Shown: positions 51,569 to 60,450 of the stretch, piece after piece
Layout: every line of letters begins with the position of its first letter
Numbering within the stretch: the stretch's first letter is position 1
The notes under the pieces: model-generated
The model's database searches: none
Told to the model about the DNA's origin: nothing
What the model saw: the letters and a program-made list of their open reading frames with translations, nothing else
Made by a program: the position numbers and the translations under genes
Assembly (NCBI RefSeq): GCF_947500705.1
Contig: NZ_CANMSY010000005.1
Coordinates: forward strand, 124,001 to 188,000
Direction: 5' to 3'
Source: an uncultured Brachybacterium sp.
GTDB lineage: Bacteria; Actinomycetota; Actinomycetes; Actinomycetales; Dermabacteraceae
Length of the DNA: 64,000 nt

Positions 51569-52324
51569 TCAGGCGCCGACGAGGAAGCGGTCGTAGCCCT
51601 CGGCCTCGAGGCGCTCGGCCAGCTCCGGGCCGCCCTGCTCGGCGATCCGGCCGTTGACGAAGACGTGGACGAAGTCCGGCTTCACGTACTGCAGGATGCG
51701 GGTGTAGTGGGTGATCAGCATGATGCCCACCTCGGAGTTCTCCTTGACGCGGTTGACGCCTTCGGAGACCACGCGCAGCGCATCGACATCGAGGCCGGAG
51801 TCGGTCTCGTCGAGAATGGCGATGCTGGGCTTCAGCAACTGCATCTGGAGGATCTCGTGGCGCTTCTTCTCACCGCCGGAGAAGCCCTCGTTGACGTTGC
51901 GCTCGGCGAAGACGGGATCCATCTTGAGATCCGCCATCGCACCCTTCATGTCCTTGACCCAGGTGCGCAGCGCGGGGGCTTCGCCATCGATCGCAGTCTT
52001 GGCGGTGCGCAGGAAGTTCGAGACGGTGACGCCGGGGACCTCGACCGGGTACTGCATGGCGAGGAAGAGCCCCGCACGGGCACGCTCGTCGACGCTCATC
52101 GCGAGCACGTCCTCACCGTCGAGCAGGACCTCGCCCTCGGTGATCTGGTACTTGGGATGGCCGGCGACGGCATAGGCGAGGGTGGACTTGCCGGAGCCGT
52201 TGGGACCCATGATGGCGTGGGTCTCGCCGGCCTTGATGGTGAGGTCGACGCCCTTGAGGATCGCCTTGGTGCCCTCAGGGGTCTCGACGGAAGCGTGGAG
52301 GTTCTTGATCTCGAGGATCGACAT
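51569..52324 (-). CDS. sufC: Fe-S cluster assembly ATPase SufC
   Basis: 251 residues. The cytosolic ABC ATPase of the SufBCD scaffold. Walker A is GPNGSGKST (about 39-47), the signature is EGFSGGEKKRHEILQM and Walker B ILDETDSGLDVDALR is the SufC-specific form. ATG 52324 is chosen at MSILEIKNLHASVE, the usual family start, with AGAACC-rich sequence upstream and only a weak ribosome site. A 76-base gap separates it from the Rieske gene. In many actinobacteria sufS and sufU follow; here they do not. Confidence 0.96.
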   Translation of the reverse strand: MSILEIKNLHASVETPEGTKAILKGVDLTIKAGETHAIMGPNGSGKSTLAYAVAGHPKYQITEGEVLLDGEDVLAMSVDERARAGLFLAMQYPVEVPGVTVSNFLRTAKTAIDGEAPALRTWVKDMKGAMADLKMDPVFAERNVNEGFSGGEKKRHEILQMQLLKPSIAILDETDSGLDVDALRVVSEGVNRVKENSEVGIMLITHYTRILQYVKPDFVHVFVNGRIAEQGGPELAERLEAEGYDRFLVGA

Positions 52325-52400
52325 AGGTGGTTCTCCTTGACCAGGGATGCTGGTGGATTCGTGAGGTCGGAAGGACGCCGTGGACGGACGCCCGAAGTGT

Positions 52401-52739
52401 TCAGGTGGCGGGGGCGACGGTCGGATCCACCAGGATCTCGCCGCTGCTCTCGTCGATCCGCACGGGGAAGACCCGTACGGGAAGAACCGCGGGAAGCTGC
52501 AGGGGACGACCTGTGACCAGGTCGAACTGGCTGCCGTGCTTCCAGCATTCGATGGTGCAGCCCTCGACGTCGCCATCGCTCAGCGCGATCTCGTCGTGCG
52601 AGCAGAGGTCCTCGAGGGCGTGGACGCCACCGTCCTCGGCGCGCACCAGGGCGATCTCGATGTCGCCGACGACGACATCGATCGCCTCGCCGGGGGCGAG
52701 GTCGGCCAGGGTGGCGACGGGGACGAAGGCGTCCGTCAT
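52401..52739 (-). CDS. Rieske [2Fe-2S] ferredoxin in the suf cluster
   Basis: 112 residues. A single Rieske domain: Cys46-x-His48 (LCSHDE) and Cys65-x2-His68 (ECWKHGS) are the 2Fe-2S ligands, spaced as in small Rieske ferredoxins of ring-hydroxylating dioxygenases (annotated as non-heme iron oxygenase ferredoxin subunit). No oxygenase gene is adjacent. Its start shares one base with the sufD stop (TGATG), so it is co-made with SufD; it may supply electrons to Fe-S assembly. That role is inference from position, which recurs in Micrococcales. Confidence 0.9.
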   Translation of the reverse strand: MTDAFVPVATLADLAPGEAIDVVVGDIEIALVRAEDGGVHALEDLCSHDEIALSDGDVEGCTIECWKHGSQFDLVTGRPLQLPAVLPVRVFPVRIDESSGEILVDPTVAPAT

Positions 52740-54061
52740 CAGCTCATGCTCCGTGCGAGTTCGCCCTCGATCGAGGCCGAGAGCCGCTCGCGGATCTCGG
52801 GGACGTCGATCTGCTGGATGATCTCGGCGAAGAAGCCGCGCACCACCAGGCGACGCGCCTCGATCTCGTCGATTCCGCGGGCACGCAGGTAGAACAGCTG
52901 CTCGTCGTCGAAGCGACCCGTCGCAGCGGCGTGGCCCGCGCCTTCGATCTCACCGGTCTCGATCTCGAGGTTCGGCACCGAGTCGGCGCGTGCCCCCTCG
53001 GTGAGCAGGAGGTTGCGGTTGAGCTCGTAGGTGTTGGTGCCCTCGGCCTCCTTGCGGATCAGCACATCGCCGACCCACACCGAGCGGGCGTTCTTGCCCT
53101 GGAGCGCGCCCTTGTAGGCCACGTTGGAGGTGCAGCGCGGTGCGCTGTGGTCGATGAACAGGCGGTTCTCGAAGAACTGGTTCTCATCGGAGAAGTACAG
53201 ACCGAGCTTCTCGATCTCGCCGCCGGTCGCTGCGTACTCGCCGATCGAGTTCAGCCGGACCGCGCTGCCACCGAGCGTCACGGCGACATGCTTGAGCGTC
53301 GCGTCGCGGCCCACGCGGGCGTGATGGGTGGCGATGTGCACCGCGTCGTCATCCCAGTCGTGCAGGGTGATGACGGTCATCTGTGCGTTGTCGCCGACGA
53401 TGATCTCGACGTTCTGCGCGTACTGCGCAGAACCGGCGTGGTTGAGCACGAAGGTCGCCGAGCTCGACTCCTTCGCCTCGAGCACGATGTGCGCGTTGGC
53501 ACGGCGCTCGGCGCCCCGACCGGTCACATCCACCCGGAACGGCTCGTCGTAGGCGACGTTCTTCGCGGCGACCAGGTGCAGCGCCTGCGCGGTGCGTGCG
53601 GAGGCCACCGCCGCGGCCAGGTCCTCGGGCACCAGGACGGTGCCGCGCGGAGCCTCGCCGGGCGCCAGGGTGGAGATCTCCGGAGCGCCCTCAGGCACCG
53701 TGACCTGGTAGTCCACCGCAGCGTCGCCCTCACGGTCGTCGGTCGCGACGTCCTGGAACAGGGGCGCGAAACGGCGCAGCGGGGTGAAGCGCCACTCCTC
53801 GACATCGCTCTTGGGGACCTCGTGGTCCGAGACCTCGAAGGAGCGCTTGCGCGCGCCACGGTTCGAGGCGGCGTGGGCGGCGGAGACTTCCTGCCCGGGC
53901 AGGGTCAGGTTCTCCTCCTCCAGCTCCGGCGCCGCGGTGGTCTCGACGTCGTCGAGGGCGGTCTGGGCGGCGACCGGGGCGGCCCCGGCGGCGTGGCCCA
54001 CGGCCTCGTTCGCGGCCGGGTCTCCGGCGTTCTCGGAACCCTTCACATCAGTGGTCGTCAT
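52739..54061 (-). CDS. sufD: Fe-S cluster assembly protein SufD
   Basis: 440 residues. SufD pairs with SufB on two SufC to form the scaffold. After an acidic, non-conserved N-terminus (about 1-60) come SDVEEWRFTPLRRFAPLF and the right-handed beta-helix. The C-terminal block FDDEQLFYLRARGIDEIEARRLVVRGFFAEI holds the SufC-contact helices. His in FIDHSAPRCTSNVAYKG corresponds to the conserved cluster-site region. The start shares a base with the sufB stop (TGATG). Confidence 0.95.
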   Translation of the reverse strand: MTTTDVKGSENAGDPAANEAVGHAAGAAPVAAQTALDDVETTAAPELEEENLTLPGQEVSAAHAASNRGARKRSFEVSDHEVPKSDVEEWRFTPLRRFAPLFQDVATDDREGDAAVDYQVTVPEGAPEISTLAPGEAPRGTVLVPEDLAAAVASARTAQALHLVAAKNVAYDEPFRVDVTGRGAERRANAHIVLEAKESSSATFVLNHAGSAQYAQNVEIIVGDNAQMTVITLHDWDDDAVHIATHHARVGRDATLKHVAVTLGGSAVRLNSIGEYAATGGEIEKLGLYFSDENQFFENRLFIDHSAPRCTSNVAYKGALQGKNARSVWVGDVLIRKEAEGTNTYELNRNLLLTEGARADSVPNLEIETGEIEGAGHAAATGRFDDEQLFYLRARGIDEIEARRLVVRGFFAEIIQQIDVPEIRERLSASIEGELARSMS

Positions 54062-55488
54062 CAACCGACTGCTCCTTCCATCTGCAGCTCGATCAGGCGG
54101 TTCAGTTCGAGGGCGTACTCCATCGGGAGCTCGCGGGCGATGGGCTCGATGAACCCACGCACGATCATGGCCATCGCCTCGGTCTCGTCCATGCCACGGC
54201 TCATCAGGTAGAAGAGCTGCTCCTCGGAGACCTTGGAGACGGTGGCCTCGTGGCCCATCTGGACATCGTCGACACGGACGTCGACGTAGGGGTAGGTATC
54301 GGTGCGGGAGATGGTGTCCACCAGCAGCGCATCGCACAGCACGGTCGAGGCGGAGTGCTCCGCGCCCGGCATCACCTGCACGAGGCCTCGGTAGGAGCTG
54401 CGGCCACCACCGCGGGAGACCGACTTCGAGACGATCGAGCTCGAGGTGTGCGGTGCCATGTGCACCATCTTCGAGCCGGTGTCCTGGTTCTGGCCCTCGC
54501 CCGCGAAGGCGACCGAGAGGGTCTCGCCACGGGCGTGCTCGCCCATCAGCCAGACGGCCGGGTACTTCATGGTGACCTTGGAGCCGATGTTGCCGTCGAC
54601 CCACTCCATCACGCCGCCCTGTTCGACGATCGTGCGCTTGGTGACCAGGTTGTACACGTTGTTCGACCAGTTCTGGATGGTCGTGTAGCGGACCCGGGCG
54701 TCCTTCTTCACGATGATCTCCACGACGGCGCTGTGCAGCGAATCCGACTTGTAGATCGGCGCGGTGCAGCCCTCGACGTAGTGCACGTAGGAGCCCTCGT
54801 CGGCGATGATCAGCGTGCGCTCGAACTGACCCATGTTCTCGGTGTTGATCCGGAAATAGGCCTGCAGCGGGATCTCGACGTGGACGCCCTTGGGGACGTA
54901 CACGAACGAGCCGCCGGACCAGACCGCGGTGTTCAGCGCGGAGAACTTGTTGTCACCCGAGGGGATGACGGTGCCGAAGTACTCCTTGAAGAGCTCCGGG
55001 TGCTCCTTGAGCGCGGTGTCGGTGTCCAGGAAGATGACGCCCTGCTCCTCCAGATCCTCGCGGATCTGGTGGTAGACGACCTCGGACTCGTACTGCGCGG
55101 CGACCCCGGAGACCAGACGCTGCTTCTCGGCCTCGGGGATGCCGAGGCGGTCGTAGGTCTCCTTGATGTCCGCCGGCAGGTCCTCCCAGGAGGTGACCTG
55201 CTTCTCGGTGGAGCGGACGAAGTACTTGATGTGGTCGAAGGCGATGCCCGAGAGGTCGGGGCCCCAGGTGGGCAGCGGCTTCTTGTAGAACAGCTTGAGC
55301 GCCTTCAGGCGGCGCTCGAGCATCCACTCGGGTTCGTCCTTGCGGGCCGAGATATCGCGTACGACGTCCTCGGACAGACCGCGGCGCGCGCTGGCCCCGG
55401 CGGAGTCCTCGTCGTGCCAGCCAAAGGCGTAATTGCCGATGGAGTCGATGATCTCGTCCTGTGTGAGCTTTTCTGGTGCGCTCGTCAT
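54061..55488 (-). CDS. sufB: Fe-S cluster assembly protein SufB
   Basis: 475 residues. SufB accepts sulfur and holds the nascent cluster in SufBC2D. It shows the family blocks [60 protein letters not shown] (Cys of the sulfur path) and the C-terminal [26 protein letters not shown]. No intein is present, unlike mycobacterial SufB. The ATG at 55488 overlaps the sufR stop by four bases, so the scaffold is made in step with its regulator. Confidence 0.97.
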   Translation of the reverse strand: MTSAPEKLTQDEIIDSIGNYAFGWHDEDSAGASARRGLSEDVVRDISARKDEPEWMLERRLKALKLFYKKPLPTWGPDLSGIAFDHIKYFVRSTEKQVTSWEDLPADIKETYDRLGIPEAEKQRLVSGVAAQYESEVVYHQIREDLEEQGVIFLDTDTALKEHPELFKEYFGTVIPSGDNKFSALNTAVWSGGSFVYVPKGVHVEIPLQAYFRINTENMGQFERTLIIADEGSYVHYVEGCTAPIYKSDSLHSAVVEIIVKKDARVRYTTIQNWSNNVYNLVTKRTIVEQGGVMEWVDGNIGSKVTMKYPAVWLMGEHARGETLSVAFAGEGQNQDTGSKMVHMAPHTSSSIVSKSVSRGGGRSSYRGLVQVMPGAEHSASTVLCDALLVDTISRTDTYPYVDVRVDDVQMGHEATVSKVSEEQLFYLMSRGMDETEAMAMIVRGFIEPIARELPMEYALELNRLIELQMEGAVG

Positions 55489-56234
55489 GGTGTCCTTCCC
55501 TCGGTGAGTGGAATGTGGGTCGTGCAGACGTGGGCGCCCTGCGCCAGCGTGGCAAGACGCTGGACAGGTGCTCCGATGATCCGGGAGATGACGCGGGACT
55601 CGGCCTCGCACAGCTCGGGGTGATCTGCGGCGACGTCGAGAACCGGGCAGTGTCCGTGGCACAGCTGGGCCGTGACGAGCGTACGCGGTGCGACGCCCGA
55701 CTCCGGGCCCCTGCCGGGCAACGGCACATGGAGCGGACGCACCGTGGTGGCATAACCCCGCTCGGTGAGCAGCTCGGAGAGCAGCTCGAGCTTGCGGGTG
55801 ACGGTGATGTCCTCCCCCGCCTGCTCGCGCTCGGCGACCCGTTCGGCCAGCACGTTCTCCCAGTCGGCGATGCGGTGTTCCGCCAGGGCGGTCACCGCCT
55901 CGCTCCCACCCAATCGGGCGAGCTCGTCCATGGCCATCACTGCCAGCTCGTCGTACCCGCCGGGCAGGTCCTCGTGGGCCGAGGGTGAGAGCACGAACGA
56001 CTTGCTGGGCCGGCCACGGCCGCGAGGGGCGAGGGGAAGCTCGTGCTCGGCGATGACTCCCTCCACCTCGAGCGCCGCCAGATGGCGGCGCACCGCAGCG
56101 CTGGTGAGGCCGAACAGCTCAGCCAGCCGACGTGCAGTGATCGGGCCGTGGGTCGAGATCGCGTCCACGAGGCGGTCACGCGTGGTCTGCGTGACACCCG
56201 TCTCGCCGCCTGGTGCTATGCCTGGTGCGGTCAT
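55485..56234 (-). CDS. sufR: Fe-S-sensing repressor SufR
   Basis: 249 residues. The winged-helix DNA-binding domain is at about 15-75 ([24 protein letters not shown]). The C-terminal domain has four Cys (192, 196, 209, 237; CHGHCPVLD and HPELCEAE) suited to bind a 4Fe-4S cluster. SufR represses suf genes when clusters are sufficient. AGGAGG lies six bases before the ATG at 56234. It heads the operon and a CAAC-N6-GTTG inverted repeat sits upstream next to a TAAAAT -10 candidate, so autoregulation is expected. Confidence 0.92.
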   Translation of the reverse strand: MTAPGIAPGGETGVTQTTRDRLVDAISTHGPITARRLAELFGLTSAAVRRHLAALEVEGVIAEHELPLAPRGRGRPSKSFVLSPSAHEDLPGGYDELAVMAMDELARLGGSEAVTALAEHRIADWENVLAERVAEREQAGEDITVTRKLELLSELLTERGYATTVRPLHVPLPGRGPESGVAPRTLVTAQLCHGHCPVLDVAADHPELCEAESRVISRIIGAPVQRLATLAQGAHVCTTHIPLTEGRTP

Positions 56235-56263
56235 GATCGCCTCCTCCTGCCGTCGCACCTTTG

Positions 56264-56283
56264 ATTTTACAACATATGTGTTG
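56264..56283 (-). promoter_or_regulatory. sufR promoter -10 and CAAC-N6-GTTG operator
   Basis: The inverted repeat CAAC-ATATGT-GTTG spans 56270-56283 and abuts a TAAAAT -10 candidate (56269-56264, minus strand), 29 bases before the sufR ATG. The repeat is identical in form to the motif described for cyanobacterial SufR. It lies where a bound repressor would block RNA polymerase. Confidence 0.6.
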
Positions 56284-56456
56284 CCAAATACGCGTCAGCC
56301 CTTGTGCGCCACAGCACGAAGGATCCCCTTACCTGGAAGGATGGGGGCACCGAACCTTTCCGCCTGGCATGTGCGAGACTCCGGCCCCACCCGCGAGCGA
56401 GCCCCGCGCGCCCGTCGGAACCGCCGACCCCGCTTCCATTTAGTGCCAGTTTCAAC

Positions 56457-56462
56457 TATTCT
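56457..56462 (+). promoter_or_regulatory. Putative -10 (TATTCT) for the GST gene
   Basis: TATTCT, with a weak -35 (TTCCAT, 56434-56439) 17 bases upstream. It lies 37 bases before the ATG at 56500, in the 265-base gap shared with divergent sufR. The rest of the gap holds no gene that I can support. Confidence 0.4.
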
Positions 56463-56499
56463 GGTGTCGTCTTCACCCCGACCCTCGAGGAGCCTTCCG

Positions 56500-57591
56500 A
56501 TGACCACGGACAGCACACAGCCTGCCAGCCCAGACTCTCCCGCCGCGGAGGGCGAGCACTCGACCCGCGGCGCCTATGTCGCCACCGGCGAGTCCTTCGA
56601 CCGCGACATGAACTACATCGACGACCGCATCACCCTCGACGGCCGTGACGGCTGGCCCGTCGAGGTGGACCGGTACCGGCTGATCGCTGCTCGCGCCTGT
56701 CCCTGGGCGAACCGCACCCTGATCTCCCGGCGGCTGCTCGGCCTGGAGGACGTCCTCTCCGTGGGCATGCCCGGCCCGACCCATGACAAGCGCTCCTGGA
56801 CCTTCGATCTCGACGAGGGCGCAGTGGATCCCGTGCTGGGTTACGAGCGACTCCAGCAGGCATACTTCGCCCGCTTCCCGGACTACCCCCGCGGCATCAC
56901 CGTCCCCGCGGTGGTGGAGGTCCCCACCAAGGCAGTCGTCACCAACGACTTCCAGCAGATCACTCTCGACTTCGCCACCCAGTGGACCGAGCACCATCGC
57001 GCCGGCGCACCGGACCTCTACCCCGAGGAGCAGCGCGAGGCGATCGACGCGCTGAACAGGTGGATGCTCCATCACGTGAACAACGGGGTGTACAAGGTCG
57101 GCTTCGCAGGCTCCCAGGAGGCGTACGAGCGGGAGTACCTCGCGCTGTGGGAGGCCCTCGACGAGCTCGAGCAGCGCCTGGGTCGCAGCCGTTATCTGAT
57201 GGGAGCCTCGATCACGGAGGCGGATGTTCGCCTCTTCCCGACCCTGATCCGCTTCGATCCTGTCTACCACGGCCACTTCAAGGCGAACCGGCAGACGCTC
57301 TCGAGCATGCCGAACCTGTGGAACTACACCAAGGACCTGTTCACCACCCCCGGCTTCGGGGACACGGTCGACTTCGAGCAGATCAAGCGCCACTACTACT
57401 TCGTGCACGAAGATCTGAACCCCACCCAGGTGGTGCCGCTGGGCCCCGACCTGGACCCGCTGCTGGAGCCCCACGATCGGGAACGCTTCGAGACCGACAC
57501 CTGGGGGCCCGGGGGCACCGCTCCCGCAGCCCCGCTGGCCGCCGAGGTGGTCGATCCCACCCACACACCCCTGCAGGTCACCGGCCGCTGA
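56500..57591 (+). CDS. Glutathionyl-hydroquinone-reductase-like GST (Xi class, ECM4)
   Basis: 363 residues. The active-site Cys67 is in ARACPWANR, the CPWA motif that separates Xi-class hydroquinone reductases from Ser/Tyr GSTs. The thioredoxin-like N-domain (about 55-185) is followed by an all-helical C-domain with LMGASITEADVRLFPTLIRFD (N-capping motif) and HYYFVHEDLNPT. These enzymes remove the thiol from S-conjugated hydroquinones. Actinobacteria mostly use mycothiol rather than glutathione, so the physiological thiol is uncertain. GAGGAG precedes the ATG. Divergent from sufR. Confidence 0.9.
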   Translation: MTTDSTQPASPDSPAAEGEHSTRGAYVATGESFDRDMNYIDDRITLDGRDGWPVEVDRYRLIAARACPWANRTLISRRLLGLEDVLSVGMPGPTHDKRSWTFDLDEGAVDPVLGYERLQQAYFARFPDYPRGITVPAVVEVPTKAVVTNDFQQITLDFATQWTEHHRAGAPDLYPEEQREAIDALNRWMLHHVNNGVYKVGFAGSQEAYEREYLALWEALDELEQRLGRSRYLMGASITEADVRLFPTLIRFDPVYHGHFKANRQTLSSMPNLWNYTKDLFTTPGFGDTVDFEQIKRHYYFVHEDLNPTQVVPLGPDLDPLLEPHDRERFETDTWGPGGTAPAAPLAAEVVDPTHTPLQVTGR

Positions 57592-57610
57592 CAGTGACAT
57601 GGCCCGGCAC

Positions 57611-57646
57611 GCATGACCGGTGACTCACCTCGGGTGCCGGGTCATG
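57611..57646 (+). terminator. Hairpin after the GST gene
   Basis: GCATGACC (57611-57618) pairs with GGTCATGC (57639-57646), and CCCGGCAC (57603-57610) with GTGCCGGG (57634-57641); the two pairings compete. They lie 12-20 bases after the GST stop and could end that transcript. Confidence 0.4.
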
Positions 57647-57658
57647 CGCGTCGCGGCC

Positions 57659-57664
57659 TACGAT
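57659..57664 (+). promoter_or_regulatory. Putative -10 (TACGAT) for the ABC transporter genes
   Basis: TACGAT, ten bases before the ATG at 57675. The transcript would start about three bases before, or at, the start codon. No ribosome site is present, which fits a leaderless mRNA. Confidence 0.45.
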
Positions 57665-57674
57665 AGTGGGCGCC

Positions 57675-58535
57675 ATGGACGACCACTCCCCTGCCCTCGT
57701 CGCCGACGACCTCTCCCTCAGCTACGGCTCCGTCCGTGCGCTCGACGGGCTCACGCTGACGGCCGAGCGCGGCGCCGTCACCGCGCTGCTGGGAAGCAAC
57801 GGTGCAGGCAAGACCACCGCCATCTCCTGCGCCACCGGCCTGCTGCACCCCGACGGCGGCACCGTTCGGGTGCTGGGCGCAGACCCCTGGCGCTCGAGCC
57901 CTGAGCATCGAGCTCGGGTGGGGGTGATGATCCAGGACGGCGGACTCGCCTCGGGTGCCGGGGCGATGCAGCTGCTGCGCTACGGCGCGAGCCTCCACGC
58001 CGCCCCCCTGGACGTCGAGGAGGTGGCAGAGCACCTGGGCATCGACGATTTCGCCCGCACCCTGGTGCGGCGCCTCTCCGGCGGCCAGCGTCAGCGCCTC
58101 GCGCTCGCGCTCGCCATCATCGGCCGCCCGGACCTGGTCTTCCTGGACGAACCCACCGCAGGGATGGACCCCTCGATCCGCCGCCGCGTGCGGGAGCTGA
58201 TCCGCGGGCTCGCCCGCACGGGAACCGCCGTCGTCCTCACCACCCATCTGATGGATGACGTGGTGGGCCTTGCCGATGCGGTCCAGGTGATCTCGCGTGG
58301 TCGGGTCCTCGCCTCCGGTTCCGTCCAGGATGTGATCAACGCCCACCGCGCGGCCGACGGCGCCCTGGTGGTGCGGGCCACCGCCTCCGGCATCGACCCA
58401 CTGGTGGCACCCGCGCTCGAAGCCGATCTCCGTGCGGCCGCCGCACGCCATGGCGCCGAGCTCGAGATCAGCTCGGGCGGCGCGGCCGACCTGGAATCCG
58501 TGCTGCTGGACCTGATGGATGAGGAATCCCGATGA
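57675..58535 (+). CDS. ABC transporter ATP-binding protein
   Basis: 286 residues, one ATPase domain. Walker A is LGSNGAGKTT (about 38-47), the signature RRLSGGQRQRLALALAI (about 133), Walker B LVFLDEPTAGMDP and the H-loop TTHLM. The C-terminal 70 residues are the variable part of DrrA/CcmA-type export ATPases. It is coupled (ATGA) to the ABC-2-type permease that follows. With ctaA next, this is the ABC-ABC-ctaA order known near suf in mycobacteria (Rv1456c-1458c), where a link with heme/cytochrome biogenesis or drug export has been guessed. Substrate unknown. Confidence 0.92.
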   Translation: MDDHSPALVADDLSLSYGSVRALDGLTLTAERGAVTALLGSNGAGKTTAISCATGLLHPDGGTVRVLGADPWRSSPEHRARVGVMIQDGGLASGAGAMQLLRYGASLHAAPLDVEEVAEHLGIDDFARTLVRRLSGGQRQRLALALAIIGRPDLVFLDEPTAGMDPSIRRRVRELIRGLARTGTAVVLTTHLMDDVVGLADAVQVISRGRVLASGSVQDVINAHRAADGALVVRATASGIDPLVAPALEADLRAAAARHGAELEISSGGAADLESVLLDLMDEESR

Positions 58536-59326
58536 CCACCCTCCCCACCTCCCCTGCCGCTGCGGGGCCTGGGCGCAGCCCCCGGCCCGCACCCGCACTG
58601 CGTCGGATCCTCTCCCACGCCGGGCTCGAGGCGAGGGTCCTGCTCTCCAACGGGGAGCAGCTCACGGTCGCCGTCGCCCTGCCCGCCATGGTGCTGATCG
58701 GGCTGTGGCTGCTCCCGCTGGGCCGGCTCGAGGGCGTCGCCGCCATCGACACCGCCGTCGCCGCGACCTTCGCGACGGCCCTGATCTCCACCTCCTTCAC
58801 CTCACAGGCCATCCTCACCGGCTTCGACCGCCGCAACGGAGTGCTGCGCTGGGTGGCGACCACGCCGCTGGGGCGCGGCGGGTACCTGGCCGGCAAGATC
58901 CTCGCGACGCTGACCACCCATGTCCTGCAGGTGATCGTGCTGGGGCTGATCGCGCTGATCATCGGCTGGCGGCCCGAGCTGCCAGGGCTGCTGGGGCTGC
59001 TCCCGGTATGGCTCGTGGGCACCGTCGCCTTCGGAGCGCTCGGCATGCTGGTCGCAGGGACGCTGCGCACCGAGGCGGTGCTGGCCGTCTCGAACCTCGT
59101 CTTCGTCCTGATGATCGCGGCCGGTGGCGTCGCCTTCCCCGTTGCGGCCTATCCGCGGATCCTGGGCGGCCTGGTCGACCTGCTGCCCTCCGGTGCGCTC
59201 GGCGAGCTGATGCGGGCGTGCCTGGCCTCCGGGCCGTTCTCCGTCGGCTCGGTCGTGGTGCTGCTGCTCTGGGCCGTCGGCGGGGTGCTCGCCGTCATGC
59301 GCTGGTTCCGCTGGACGGACAGCTGA
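58532..59326 (+). CDS. ABC-2 type transporter permease
   Basis: 264 residues. After a Pro-rich N-terminus come six hydrophobic helices (about 43-62, 73-90, 116-142, 149-171, 176-200 and 230-255), the topology of ABC-2 exporters. RRNGVLRWVATTPLGRGGYLAGK is the typical coupling-helix region of this group. It is translated with the ATPase (four-base overlap). A 95-base gap with its own promoter separates it from ctaA. The cargo cannot be told from the sequence. Confidence 0.9.
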   Translation: MTTLPTSPAAAGPGRSPRPAPALRRILSHAGLEARVLLSNGEQLTVAVALPAMVLIGLWLLPLGRLEGVAAIDTAVAATFATALISTSFTSQAILTGFDRRNGVLRWVATTPLGRGGYLAGKILATLTTHVLQVIVLGLIALIIGWRPELPGLLGLLPVWLVGTVAFGALGMLVAGTLRTEAVLAVSNLVFVLMIAAGGVAFPVAAYPRILGGLVDLLPSGALGELMRACLASGPFSVGSVVVLLLWAVGGVLAVMRWFRWTDS

Positions 59327-59408
59327 CCAGACCAGACGGTGAGCCTCCCGGAATGCGTCGTCGGTCGCATCCGCCCGCATCGCCCAGCGTTCTCACCGCG
59401 GCAGAATC

Positions 59409-59414
59409 TAGACT
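59409..59414 (+). promoter_or_regulatory. Putative -10 (TAGACT) for ctaA-map
   Basis: TAGACT followed by seven bases and the ctaA ATG at 59422, with no ribosome site. It is the clearest leaderless arrangement on the plus strand. Confidence 0.5.
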
Positions 59415-59421
59415 CTGAGGC

Positions 59422-60450
59422 ATGTCCAGTCCCGTCGCTGCCGCGCCGCGCGCCCCCGAGCGCCACCGGCGCCTGACCACCCTGCCCGATCCCCTCCTGC
59501 CCTCCTGGGGCCCGCGGCGCCGAGCCCGGGTGGCCACGGTGGTGTTCTGGGGGAACCTGCTCTCCCAGATGGGGATCATCCTCTCGGGCGCCGCGGTGCG
59601 GCTGACCGGCAGCGGGCTGGGCTGCTCGACCTGGCCGAACTGCGAGCCGGGACAGTTCACGCCGGTGCTGACGATGGAGGCGGGCATCCACCCGTTCGTC
59701 GAGTTCGGCAATCGCACGCTGACCGGGGTGCTGACAGTGTTCGCGGTGGCGCTGCTGCTGGTGAGCTGGCGCTGGCTCGCGCACAAGGGTGCCGGCTTCC
59801 GCCGCCTGGCCCTGGTGCCCCTGATCGGCACGGCCGTCCAGGCGCTCGTCGGCATGGTCGTGGTGTTCGCGGATCTGCACCCGGGCGTCGTCAGCCCCCA
59901 CTTCCTGATCTCCCCGGTGCTGACCGCGGTCTCGATGGTGCTGCTGGTGCGCCTCTACGACGGCGACGGCGCGATGCGGCGGGCGGTCCCGGTGCGCGCC
60001 CTCCAGGTCTTCGTGCCGCTCGCGGTCGTGGGCTTCGTGGTGCTGGTCCTGGGCACGATCGTCACCGGCACCGGCCCGCATTCCGGGGATGCCGGAGAGG
60101 TCACCCGGATCGCTCTGAACCCGATGCTGGCCTCGCGGATCCATGCCCTGTCGGTCTACGCGTTCTGCGTTCTGCTCGCGGCGCTGCTGATCGTGCTCCA
60201 TCGAGCCGGCGCACGGAGGGAGGCGATCGTCGCCGCCTGGTGGCTGGTGGCCCTGACCCTGGTCCAGGGCATGATCGGCTACATCCAGTACTTCCTCGGA
60301 CTGCCGGAGCTGATCGTGTTCCTGCACCTGATCGGCGCGGCACTGTTCGGCGCGGGGATCGCCTGGGTGGGAGCGCGCCTGGTCAGCTGGCAGGAGCCGC
60401 AGCCCGCTGCGGTCGCGGCCGGCGACTCACCCCACAGCACGGAGGCGTGA
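59422..60450 (+). CDS. ctaA: Heme A synthase (COX15/CtaA)
   Basis: 342 residues, integral membrane. It oxidises the C8 methyl of heme O to give heme A for cytochrome c oxidase. Eight helices in two four-helix halves; conserved blocks are AAVRLTGSGLGCSTWPNC, HPFVEFGNRTLTG (His and Glu), LHPGVVSPHFLIS, ASRIHALSVYA and VFLHLIGAALFG, which contain the four heme-ligand His. GTIVTGTGPHSGD is diagnostic of the second half. The N-terminal 30 residues are a cytosolic basic extension. map follows with a one-base overlap of stop and start. Confidence 0.95.
   Translation: MSSPVAAAPRAPERHRRLTTLPDPLLPSWGPRRRARVATVVFWGNLLSQMGIILSGAAVRLTGSGLGCSTWPNCEPGQFTPVLTMEAGIHPFVEFGNRTLTGVLTVFAVALLLVSWRWLAHKGAGFRRLALVPLIGTAVQALVGMVVVFADLHPGVVSPHFLISPVLTAVSMVLLVRLYDGDGAMRRAVPVRALQVFVPLAVVGFVVLVLGTIVTGTGPHSGDAGEVTRIALNPMLASRIHALSVYAFCVLLAALLIVLHRAGARREAIVAAWWLVALTLVQGMIGYIQYFLGLPELIVFLHLIGAALFGAGIAWVGARLVSWQEPQPAAVAAGDSPHSTEA

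Noticed and set aside
56261-56455. Two overlapping small frames of about 60 codons in the sufR-GST gap
   Set aside because: No ribosome site, overlap with the operator and promoter elements, and no protein-like composition.
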